DNA of 64,000 nucleotides from positions 1 to 64,000 of the forward strand of contig NZ_JACHGN010000012.1 in assembly GCF_014202315.1 (NCBI RefSeq). The letters are read 5' to 3'. Source of the DNA: Thermocatellispora tengchongensis. Lineage in GTDB: Bacteria > Actinomycetota > Actinomycetes > Streptosporangiales > Streptosporangiaceae. The notes under the pieces were generated by a model that worked only from the letters and a program-made list of their open reading frames with translations, was not told where the DNA came from and did not search any database. Made by a program: the position numbers and the translations under genes. Position 1 is the first letter of the stretch. The number at the start of each line of letters is the position of its first letter. Below, piece after piece: positions 51,939 through 59,452 of this stretch.

Positions 51939-53066
51939 ATGCCAAGTAAACGCTCCAGCCTCGCCGGCGCCGCCATCGCGGCGTTCTGCCTGCTCATCCC
52001 GGCGATCCCGGCAGCGGCCTCGGCGACTCCCGCGCCGCCGCTCGACCCGGTGCCGCCGGCCATGGTGGAGGCGATGCAGCGCGACCTCGGCCTCACCCGG
52101 GAGCAGGTCGCCACGCGGCTCGCCAACGAGCAGCGCGCCGCCACCACGAGCGCCGAGCTGACCACCTCGCTCGGCGCCAGCTACGGCGGCTCCTGGGTCA
52201 ACTGGGACGCCTCCCAGCTCATGGTGGCCACCACCGATCATTCCGCCGTCCCGGCGATCCAGGCCAAGGGCGCGCAGCCCGTGGTCGTCGGCCGTACGCT
52301 CCAGCAGCTCACCGCGGTCAAGGAGCAGCTCGACCGCGCCCCCGAGCAGGCCAAGAGCGGCGCGGCGCTGTGGTACGTCGATGTGACCACCAACAGCGTC
52401 GTCATCCTCGCCGGGCAGCTCGCCGCGGGCGAGGCACTGGCCACCGCGGCCGGCGTGGACAAGAACATGGTCCGCGTGGCCGTCTCCGCCGAGCAGCCCC
52501 AGCCGTTCATCGACCTGATCGGCGGCTCGGCGTACTACATCGGCTCCTCCCGGTGCAGCATCGGCTTCTCGGTGACCCGCGGCAGCACGCCCGGCTTCGT
52601 CACCGCGGGCCACTGCGGCCGGGCCGGCAGCACCACCAGCAACCCCTCCGGCACCTTCCAGGGCTCCTCCTTCCCTGGCAACGACTACGCCTGGGTGGCC
52701 ACCCCCGGCCACACCCCGCGCCCGTGGGTGCGCGGCTCGGGCGGGGCCAACGTCATCGTCCGCGGGTCCACGCAGGCGGTCGTCGGCTCCTCGATCTGCC
52801 GTTCCGGCTCGACGACGGGCTGGCGCTGCGGCACGATCCAGCAGCACAACGCGACCGTACGCTACTCGCAGGGCACGGTCACCGGCCTGACCCGCACCAG
52901 CGCGTGCGCCCAGCCCGGTGACTCGGGCGGGTCGTTCATCTCGGGCAGCCAGGCCCAGGGCGTCACCTCGGGCGGCTCGGGCAACTGCTCGATCGGCGGC
53001 ACGACCTACCACCAGCCGGTCAACGAGATCCTCTCCGCCTACGGGCTGACACTCACCGTGGGCTGA
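51939..53066 (+). CDS. Secreted S1 protease with alpha-lytic-type pro-domain
   Basis: A 375-residue preproprotease. Signal peptide about 1-28; pro-region about 35-185 (alpha-lytic/streptogrisin pro-domain); mature trypsin-like domain from about residue 188 (GGSAYYIGSSRCSIGFSVTRG region). The catalytic triad is His in TAGHCG, Asp in GNDYAWV and Ser in QPGDSGGSF. AAGGAG stands 5 bp before ATG 51939. The pro-domain acts as folding catalyst and is cleaved off outside the cell. Confidence 0.93.
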   Translation: MPSKRSSLAGAAIAAFCLLIPAIPAAASATPAPPLDPVPPAMVEAMQRDLGLTREQVATRLANEQRAATTSAELTTSLGASYGGSWVNWDASQLMVATTDHSAVPAIQAKGAQPVVVGRTLQQLTAVKEQLDRAPEQAKSGAALWYVDVTTNSVVILAGQLAAGEALATAAGVDKNMVRVAVSAEQPQPFIDLIGGSAYYIGSSRCSIGFSVTRGSTPGFVTAGHCGRAGSTTSNPSGTFQGSSFPGNDYAWVATPGHTPRPWVRGSGGANVIVRGSTQAVVGSSICRSGSTTGWRCGTIQQHNATVRYSQGTVTGLTRTSACAQPGDSGGSFISGSQAQGVTSGGSGNCSIGGTTYHQPVNEILSAYGLTLTVG

Positions 53067-53078
53067 CCGGCCCCCATC

Positions 53079-53109
53079 GCGCCCGGCGGCACCCAGCGCC
53101 GCCGGGCGC
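53079..53109 (+). terminator. Terminator hairpin of the S1 protease gene
   Basis: GCGCCCGGCGGC (53079-53090) pairs perfectly with GCCGCCGGGCGC (53098-53109), loop 7. It lies 13 bp past the stop. The same 12-bp stem is found at 54305-54335. Confidence 0.8.
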
Positions 53110-53337
53110 ACCCGCGCGTCGGCCGCCGTGTACCAGCGGCCCGGCCACCCCGCTGACGGGCCGGGTCTCCGCAGAGCTTCGCCTGTGGCCGGGCACCCGC
53201 CGCGACAAGCGCTTGAGTGGAGCCTTCGCCCACGCTCGAACCGGTCTCCACGGCCGCCGCATCGGCCACGCGGGGCTTACGGTGAGGCGGCCGGGCCGGA
53301 CCGGCGCGCTGATCGCGCGCCGCGCGAGACGGCGGTC

Positions 53338-53742
53338 GTGATCGGCGCCGGCGTGCGCCTGGAGCGGTACGAGCAGGCCGGCGTGGAGCGGGGCGGCTTC
53401 CTGCTGGGACGCGTGCACGCCCGCGAGGGGCGGTACGTCGTCGAGGTCCTGCGGGCGGTCGAGGACGCCGGCGGCCCGGCCACCCGGACAAGCTGGACCT
53501 TCGCCACCACATCGCTCCTCGGCCTGCGCGACGCCATGAACGGCCACCGGCTCGTCGGCTGGTTCCACACCCACCCCGGCGACGCTCCCCCGCACCCCTC
53601 CCCCGCCGACACCGCCCTGCACCGCGACCTGTTCGGCCACCCCTGGCAGATCGCCGCCCTGATCTCCCCCGCGGGCATCACCTGTTACCGCCTCGCCGGC
53701 GAGGAGCTGCGCGAGTGTCCCTGGTCCCCCACGCCGGCGTGA
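53338..53742 (+). CDS. JAMM/Mov34-type metalloprotease domain protein
   Basis: A protein of about 134 residues with the JAMM/MPN fold. GVERGGFLLG contains the early Glu; the zinc motif is WFHTHPGDAPPHPSPAD (His-Thr-His, Ser and Asp). JAMM enzymes remove ubiquitin-like tags or sulfur-carrier tails, or cleave small conjugates. The start is uncertain: GTG 53338 fits the fold but the frame is open to 53128. No ubiquitin-like or E1 partner gene is beside it. Confidence 0.75.
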   Translation: MIGAGVRLERYEQAGVERGGFLLGRVHAREGRYVVEVLRAVEDAGGPATRTSWTFATTSLLGLRDAMNGHRLVGWFHTHPGDAPPHPSPADTALHRDLFGHPWQIAALISPAGITCYRLAGEELRECPWSPTPA

Positions 53743-53766
53743 CTGCGGCGACTGCCATCATAAATC

Positions 53767-53824
53767 GTTGGCGCAGCCAATGAATCCGTATATAGTGGGT
53801 GGCACCAACATTGGAGTCGCCAAC
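53767..53824 (+). promoter_or_regulatory. Promoter and inverted repeats of the SnoaL-like gene
   Basis: TTGGCG (53768-53773) and TATAGT (53791-53796) are 17 bp apart, a good -35/-10 pair in an AT-rich island. GTTGGCG (53767) faces CGCCAAC (53818-53824), and TTGGC/GCCAA also flank the -35, giving candidate operator half-sites. Confidence 0.55.
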
Positions 53825-53837
53825 GAAAGGTTGCGTC

Positions 53838-54251
53838 ATGTCCACGGATGCTTTGATCGCCGACCGCATCGAGATCGCCGACCTGTTCAGCCGCTATGCG
53901 CTCCTGCTCGACGAGAAGCGGTGGGAGGATGTGGACACCGTCTTCACCGATGATGTGGCGGTGCACTCGCCGCGTGGGGGCGAGCTCCGCGGCATCGACA
54001 AGGTCGTCGGTTTCATGCGACAGGGTGATGTCGAGGGGCAGTACGCCCAGCACACGACCACCGACCTGCTGGTGAGCGTCGAGGGTGACCAGGCGGCGGC
54101 CTCGGCGAACTCGCTCGTGTACTACTACCGCGACGGCCAGGCGCCCTACTTCACCGGCGGGCTGCGACTGACCGCCACCGTCGCACGGACGCCGGCGGGC
54201 TGGCGAATCCGCGAGGTGCGGATCACGCCCGTCTGGACGCGCGAGAACTGA
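53838..54251 (+). CDS. SnoaL-like (NTF2-fold) protein
   Basis: A 137-residue SnoaL-like domain: IADLFSRYALLLDEKRWEDV at the start, FTDDVAVHSP, and a RIREVRITPVW ending. Such proteins include cyclases and isomerases with a cone-shaped pocket. No catalytic assignment is possible. The ATG at 53838 is preceded by AAAGG. Confidence 0.85.
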   Translation: MSTDALIADRIEIADLFSRYALLLDEKRWEDVDTVFTDDVAVHSPRGGELRGIDKVVGFMRQGDVEGQYAQHTTTDLLVSVEGDQAAASANSLVYYYRDGQAPYFTGGLRLTATVARTPAGWRIREVRITPVWTREN

Positions 54252-54304
54252 TCCGACTACCGAACCACCCGGGGATGCCTGGGCGTGGCCGACCGGCCCC
54301 GATC

Positions 54305-54335
54305 GCGCCCGGCGGCATCCGGCGCCGCCGGGCGC
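54305..54335. terminator. Bidirectional terminator between convergent genes
   Basis: GCGCCCGGCGGC (54305-54316) pairs with GCCGCCGGGCGC (54324-54335), loop 7, between the SnoaL-like stop at 54251 and the DinB stop at 54343. Stem and left flank repeat those at 53079-53109. Confidence 0.75.
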
Positions 54336-54342
54336 GCGCGCG

Positions 54343-54846
54343 TCAATCGCCGGGGTGGTCGCCGGTGGCGCCGTCGATGAGCTCGCGGACGATGTCCATG
54401 TGCCCGGCGTGGCGCGCGGTCTCCTCGATCATGTGGATGAGGGTCCAGCGCATCGACACGGTCGCGCCCGACCAGGGCACCACGCCGGCCTCCTCCAGCC
54501 CCGTCTCGGCGATGGACCGATCGGCCGCGGCGCGCGCCCTGGCGTAGAAGGCGAGGATGCCGGCGGTGGTCTCGCCGGGCTCGACCCGCAGGTCGGCCTC
54601 CGGATCGTCGTCCACGAACGGCAACGGCTCGGTCTCGCGCCCGAAGACCTGGCAGAACCAGCCGTACTCGACGCTCGCGAGGTGCTTGACCAGGCCGAGC
54701 AGAGTGGTGCCGGAGGGCGTCATGGGACGCCGCAGTTGCTCGTCGTCCAGCCCGTCGAGCTTCCACAGCACCACCGAGCGGTGCCGCTCCAGGCTGGCGT
54801 GCAGGCTCTCCTTCTCACCGCCGGTGTACGGCACTCGCTTGACCAT
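54343..54846 (-). CDS. DinB/DUF664-family protein
   Basis: A 167-residue four-helix DinB-fold protein with the metal-ligand histidines in LVKHLASVEYGWF and HMIEETARHAGHMDIVREL. Related proteins are thiol-dependent transferases (mycothiol or bacillithiol). ATG 54846 lacks a strong ribosome binding site but fits the family start. Confidence 0.9.
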   Translation of the reverse strand: MVKRVPYTGGEKESLHASLERHRSVVLWKLDGLDDEQLRRPMTPSGTTLLGLVKHLASVEYGWFCQVFGRETEPLPFVDDDPEADLRVEPGETTAGILAFYARARAAADRSIAETGLEEAGVVPWSGATVSMRWTLIHMIEETARHAGHMDIVRELIDGATGDHPGD

Positions 54847-54950
54847 CCCCGCACGCTACCAGCAGGACTATTCATCCCGCCTGGGCCCAAAGTCCCTGTA
54901 CGTGGCCGCGCCGCGGCGGCAGGATCGGAGGGAAGGGGGAGGTGTAAGCG

Positions 54951-55220
54951 ATGCAGGCCAAAGAGTGGAAGGTGGAGGTCTTCCTCACCGAGGACGACAA
55001 CGACGACGTCACCACCGCCCGCGCGGTGCTGTTCACCGGGGGCGCCAAACGGCACGAGAGCGTCGGCCACGCCCGGCGCAACCCGATCGACCGCCCGGTA
55101 CCGGAGATCGGCGACGAACTCGCCGCCGGCCGGGCCCTGTCCGATCTGGCGGCCAAGCTGATCCAGGACGGCGCCAACGACGTCGCCCAGTTCCAGGAGC
55201 CGATGTCCCGGACCCGCTGA
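54951..55220 (+). CDS. DUF1876 domain protein, 89 aa
   Basis: A small protein with the DUF1876 pattern: KEWKVEVFLTEDD, TTARAVLF, GHARRNP and ELAAGRALSDLAAKL. GGGGGAGG precedes ATG 54951. It is a dsRNA-binding-like fold of unknown function, common in actinomycetes and often near stress genes. Confidence 0.9.
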   Translation: MQAKEWKVEVFLTEDDNDDVTTARAVLFTGGAKRHESVGHARRNPIDRPVPEIGDELAAGRALSDLAAKLIQDGANDVAQFQEPMSRTR

Positions 55221-55233
55221 GGCGCACGAGAAC

Positions 55234-55264
55234 GAGAGGGAGGACCACCACGGCCCTCCCTCTC
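55234..55264 (+). terminator. Terminator after the DUF1876 gene
   Basis: GAGAGGGAGG (55234-55243) pairs perfectly with CCTCCCTCTC (55255-55264) around an 11-base loop, 14 bp past the stop. Confidence 0.75.
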
Positions 55265-56261
55265 CCATCCCACACCGCACGCCCCAGGCCACACCGCACC
55301 TGAACGCCCGGGGGACCCCGGCGCCACGCCCAGGCCCTGCCACCGGGCCCGCATCCGGACGGTGCGTCTGCCGGAAGGCCGGCTCCACCCGACGGTGGAT
55401 CCGCCGGAAAGGCCGGCACCGTCCGCCGCCCGACTTCCAGCCGCTCGCCGCCCGGCCCATGAGCGGGGGCCCGCCGGCCGGCCCGGGTGAGCGGCGGGCC
55501 TCCGGTCCGGTTCGGCCATGTGCTCGTGTCTACGTCGGCGCACGCCCCGGGCGTGTCCCCGTTCGTGAGGGGGCGGTGGGAGGCGTCGCGTTGCCGCAGG
55601 TTCCGCCATCCCCTTCCCTGGCACGGCCGTCGGAGGGCATCGATGTGCCGAACCCGGACGACGGTGAATTGCGCCTCGGGAGGACCCGGGCTGACACGGC
55701 GGCACGCGGCACGGGCGGACACGGCACGGCAGGCCGGCACCGGCGGAAACGGGCGCACATCCAGACACGGACGGACACGGCGGGCACGGAAGCCGGCGCG
55801 CAGGCCACGGGGACGACCAGGCGGATTCGCCGACATCTGGGAGAAACCGCCCAGCTCTGCGGCGCTGATCTGATGTGCGCACTCGGTTGCCACCGAATGC
55901 GTACGAGCACGCCAACGTGGGCGTCCGGGTCGGCCGCGACTACGACGACATCCCCGAGCTGTGGGCCCCGCCGACGGGCTGCGGTTCAGCGGCATGCGCA
56001 TCCGCAACACGTGTGCCGACGGCATCGACTTCAGCGACGGCACGCGCAACTCGCGCGTGTTCGACTCCATCTTCCGCACCACCGGCGACGACTCCCTGGC
56101 CGTGTGGGCCAACCCGTGCCTTCAGAGCCGTTGTCCGGACCCTCCCGGCATCGGGCGGGGGGCGGGTTGTAAGCGGATCGCAAGGCTTTGCCGGTCCTTG
56201 GGGTGGTGATGCCCGGTAGGGTCGGGCTCGGCTGGGCGGGTCGGCGGGATGGTGGTGTCGT
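55265..56261. other. Region without an intact gene before NDH-2
   Basis: About 1 kb. The left two thirds carry GC-rich DNA with CGGACACGG-type words near 55680-55800 and no supported gene. The right part contains the decayed beta-helix hydrolase fragment listed below. The last 130 bp lead into the NDH-2 gene. Confidence 0.6.
55905..56120 (+). pseudogene. Decayed fragment of a parallel beta-helix glycoside hydrolase (GH87-like)
   Basis: The frame at 55961 reads DGLRFSGMRIRNTCADGIDF and then DSIFRTTGDDSLAVWANP, strongly like the repeating coils of alpha-1,3-glucanase/mycodextranase proteins. The preceding bases (55905-55965) make sense only in another frame (HANVGVRVGRDYDDIPELW), so a frameshift or a junction of two fragments lies near 55965. 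No start codon, signal peptide or remainder is present. The first part may instead derive from a different gene. Confidence 0.6.
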
Positions 56262-58022
56262 ATGGCGCCGGGGGATGGCGTGGCGGGGCCGGTGGCGCGG
56301 TGGGCTTCCGTGGGGGCGGGGGCCGGGGGCGGGCTGGTGGCGGGGGTGCTGGTCGGGGCCCTGATGGAGCATCAGGGGATGGTCGCGGGGCGGGCGGGGG
56401 CGCCGGCGTGGGTGGCGTTCGGGGTGCTGGGGGTGGTGGTGGGGGCGGCCATGGGGCCGTTGCACGGGCATCGGGCGCCGGGGGCGGCCGTGGCGGTGCC
56501 GGGGGGCATGACGGCCGGGCTGCTGGGGTGGATGGTGTGGTTCCTCACCGGGGAGCCGTTGCTGCGCGGGGAGGCGCCGGAGTGGTCGGCGGAGGCGGCG
56601 GGGCGGGCGTACCGGGAACTGGTGGGCTGTCTGCTGTCCGGGGGGCTGACCGGAGCGCTGTACCAGGGGGCGGCCCTGCTGGTGCGGCGGCTCGCGCCGC
56701 CCGCTCCGGAGCCGGGGCCGGCGGCGCGGGTGGTCGTCGTGGGCGGGGGGTTCGCGGGGGTGGCGGCGGCGCGGCGGTTCGAGCGGCTGGCGCTACGCGG
56801 GCACCGGCTGGACGTGACGCTGGTGAGCGCGTCCAACTACCTGCTGTTCACGCCGATGCTGGCCGAGGTCGCCTCGGGGGCGTTGCAGGCGCGGCACATC
56901 AGCGCGCCGGTGCGGGCGGCGGCCTCGCACACGCGGTTCCGGCACGGCACGGTGGAGCAGATCGACCCCGTACGCCGTACGGTGACGCTGGACGCGGGGT
57001 CGGGGCGGCCCGAGGCGCTGCCGTACGACCACCTGGTGCTGGCCGTCGGCAGCGTGGCGCACGCGGCCGGGCTGCCCGGAGTGGACGAGCACGCCTTCAC
57101 CCTGAAGGACCTCGGCGACGCCCGGGTGCTGCGCGACCACGTGCTCGCCCTGCTGGAGCGGGCCGATCTGGAGCCCGATGACCGCAAGCGGCGGCAGTTG
57201 CTCACCTTCGTGGTGGCGGGCGGCGGGTTCGCGGGCACCGAGGCCGTCGCGGAGCTGTTCGACCTGGTGCACAGCGTGCTGCCCTACTATCCCGGCATCG
57301 GCGAGGGCGACCCCCGGTTCGTCCTGGTGCACTCCGGCGCGATGATCCTGCCCGAGCTGCCGCCGGAGCTGGGAGCGTACGCGCTGGAGCGGCTGCGGGC
57401 GCGCGGCATCGAGGTCCGCCTCGGCGTGCGGGCGGCGGGCGCGGGGCCGGCGGACGTCAGGCTGACCAGCGGCGAGCTGATCTCGACCAGGACCTTCGTG
57501 TGGACGGCCGGGCAGCGGGCCAACCCGCTCGCCGCGACGCTCCCCGCCGAGCGGGGCCGGGGCGGGGCGCTGGTCGTGGACGCGACGATGCGGGTGCCGG
57601 GCCTGGAGGGCGTGTGGGCGGTCGGCGACTGCGCGCGGATCCCGGCGCCGGACGGCGGGACGTACCCGCCGACGGCCCAGCACGCGCAGCGCGAGGGCAG
57701 GCAGGTGGCCGACAACATCGCCGCGGTGGTGAGCGGCCGGGCCCCGCGCCCGTTCGCGTTCCGCACGCTCGGCGTGTTCGTCGCCCTCGGCCACCGTACG
57801 GCCGCCGGCGAGATCCGGGGACGGCGCTTCAGCGGCCTGGCCGCCTGGATGCTGTGGCGCGGGATCTACCTGGCCAAACTGCCGGGGATCGAGAAGCGCG
57901 CCCGGGTGCTGTTCGACTGGGCGCTCGACCTGGCGTTCCCCCGCGACATCGCGGTGACCGCGCCGCCCGCGCACCGGTTCCCGGCGGCGGCCCGGTTCCC
58001 GCGCCCGGAGGAGGGCTCGTGA
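56262..58022 (+). CDS. NDH-2 (type II NADH dehydrogenase) with N-terminal membrane module
   Basis: A 586-residue protein. Residues 1-150 form a hydrophobic module with three to four membrane segments; the FAD fold begins at about 157 (VVVVGGGFAGVAAARRFE) and the NADH fold at about 315 (VVAGGGFAGTEAVAEL). AVGDCARIP and PPTAQHAQREG are typical NDH-2 elements. Normal NDH-2 is about 400 residues and only peripherally bound, so the module is an extension. The next gene encodes three further copies of it and overlaps as GTGA. Probably feeds NADH electrons to menaquinone. Confidence 0.88.
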   Translation: MAPGDGVAGPVARWASVGAGAGGGLVAGVLVGALMEHQGMVAGRAGAPAWVAFGVLGVVVGAAMGPLHGHRAPGAAVAVPGGMTAGLLGWMVWFLTGEPLLRGEAPEWSAEAAGRAYRELVGCLLSGGLTGALYQGAALLVRRLAPPAPEPGPAARVVVVGGGFAGVAAARRFERLALRGHRLDVTLVSASNYLLFTPMLAEVASGALQARHISAPVRAAASHTRFRHGTVEQIDPVRRTVTLDAGSGRPEALPYDHLVLAVGSVAHAAGLPGVDEHAFTLKDLGDARVLRDHVLALLERADLEPDDRKRRQLLTFVVAGGGFAGTEAVAELFDLVHSVLPYYPGIGEGDPRFVLVHSGAMILPELPPELGAYALERLRARGIEVRLGVRAAGAGPADVRLTSGELISTRTFVWTAGQRANPLAATLPAERGRGGALVVDATMRVPGLEGVWAVGDCARIPAPDGGTYPPTAQHAQREGRQVADNIAAVVSGRAPRPFAFRTLGVFVALGHRTAAGEIRGRRFSGLAAWMLWRGIYLAKLPGIEKRARVLFDWALDLAFPRDIAVTAPPAHRFPAAARFPRPEEGS

Positions 58023-59449
58023 GCGCGGTCCCCCGGGCGGGCGGGCTGCGGGCGGCCGTGCTGCCGGGGGCCGTGGCGGGCGTGGCGGGCGGCCTGGTGT
58101 TCGGGGCGGCGATGGCCATGCTGGGCACGCTGCCGACCGTCGCCTCCATCGTGCGCGCCGACTCCCCCTACACCGGGTTCGCGGTGCACCTGGTGATCGC
58201 CGTGGTGCTGGGGATCGGGTTCGCCGCGCTGGTCTCGCGGCAGCGGGCGCGGGCCGGCGAGCTGCTGTTCTGGGGGCTGGCCTACGGCGCGTTCTGGTGG
58301 TTCCTCGGGCCCCAGACCCTGCTGCCGCTGCTGCGCGGCCTGCCGGTCGCCTGGGACCTGGCCGGGGCGCGAGCGCTGGTGCCGAGCCTGATCGGGCACC
58401 TGTGCTACGGCACCGCGGTGGCGCTGGTCCTGGTGCTGCTCAGCGGGTCCCGGGATCGGGTGCGCAGCGGGTTGCGGCCGACGGTGCTCCTGCGCGGCGC
58501 GGCGGCGGGCCTGCTGGCCGGGAGCGTGGTCGGCGGGCTCGGGGTGATGGCGGGGGCGTCGCCGGGGCCGCTGCCGCTCGCGGGCCTGCCACTGGGGCTG
58601 GGGTACCCGCTGCTGTTCTCCGCGGAGCGCGAGGGCGCTGGGCCGGCGATCGTGCGCGGCGCGGCGTACGGGTTCCTGTGCTGGATCGCCGCCGAGCTGA
58701 CCCTGCCGCCGCTGCTGCGCGACGGGGTGCTCGACTGGTCGCACACGGCCGCCGCCGCGGCGGCGGGGCGGCTGCCCGGCTACATCCTGCTCGGCGCCCT
58801 GACCTCGGCGCTGTTCACCCTGCTCGGCGCGCTGGCCGCGGGCCTGTTCACCGACGATGTGCGGCTGGCGCGTACGGAGGCGCCGGGCGCGCGCGGGCTG
58901 CGCGCGACGGGCCACGGCATCCTCGCCGGGCTCGCGGGCGGCCTGGTGTTCACCGGCGTCATGGTCGCCGCGGGCGCGCTGCCGACGGTGGCCCGCCTGG
59001 TCGGCGGGCAGTCGGCCGCGGTGGGGCTGCTGGTCCACCTGGTGATCGCGCAGATCGTCGGCGTCTCGTACGCCGTGCTGTTCCGCCGCCGCGGCTTCGA
59101 CCTGGCGTCCGGGCTCGGCTGGGGCGTGTCGTACGGGTTCGTGTGGTGGGTGCTGGGCGGCCTCACCCTGCTGCCGGTGCTGCTCGGCGGCGAGCCCCGG
59201 TGGAGCGCGGCGGGCATGGCGGCGGCCTTCCCCTCGCTGGTGGGCCACCTGGCGTACGGGGCGGCGCTCGGCATGGTCTACTACGCGCTGGAGGCCCGCG
59301 CGAACCCGTGGTGGGTCACGAGGAACGAGGCGGAGGCGGCGCGGGTGGCCGCCCGGCAGGAGCAGACCCTCGGCTCCGCCCCGGCCCTGTGGACCCTCAC
59401 CGCGATCCTGGCGCTGATCATCCCGCTCCTGGTGGCGGGGGGCGGGTAA
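58019..59449 (+). CDS. Membrane protein with three repeated modules, partner of NDH-2
   Basis: A 476-residue membrane protein built from three modules of about 130 residues (about 15-140, 157-280, 298-435). Modules 1 and 3 are clearest: AGVAGGLVF...LPTVA and AGLAGGLVF...LPTVA, then VHLVIA, an aromatic YG.FWW or YGFVWW helix, LTLLP, and PSL(I/V)GHL.YG. The same order is present in the N-terminus of NDH-2. A last hydrophobic helix ends the chain. Start GTG 58019 overlaps the NDH-2 stop. Function unknown, possibly an anchor or quinone-side channel. Confidence 0.82.
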   Translation: MSAVPRAGGLRAAVLPGAVAGVAGGLVFGAAMAMLGTLPTVASIVRADSPYTGFAVHLVIAVVLGIGFAALVSRQRARAGELLFWGLAYGAFWWFLGPQTLLPLLRGLPVAWDLAGARALVPSLIGHLCYGTAVALVLVLLSGSRDRVRSGLRPTVLLRGAAAGLLAGSVVGGLGVMAGASPGPLPLAGLPLGLGYPLLFSAEREGAGPAIVRGAAYGFLCWIAAELTLPPLLRDGVLDWSHTAAAAAAGRLPGYILLGALTSALFTLLGALAAGLFTDDVRLARTEAPGARGLRATGHGILAGLAGGLVFTGVMVAAGALPTVARLVGGQSAAVGLLVHLVIAQIVGVSYAVLFRRRGFDLASGLGWGVSYGFVWWVLGGLTLLPVLLGGEPRWSAAGMAAAFPSLVGHLAYGAALGMVYYALEARANPWWVTRNEAEAARVAARQEQTLGSAPALWTLTAILALIIPLLVAGGG

Positions 59450-59452
59450 GCC

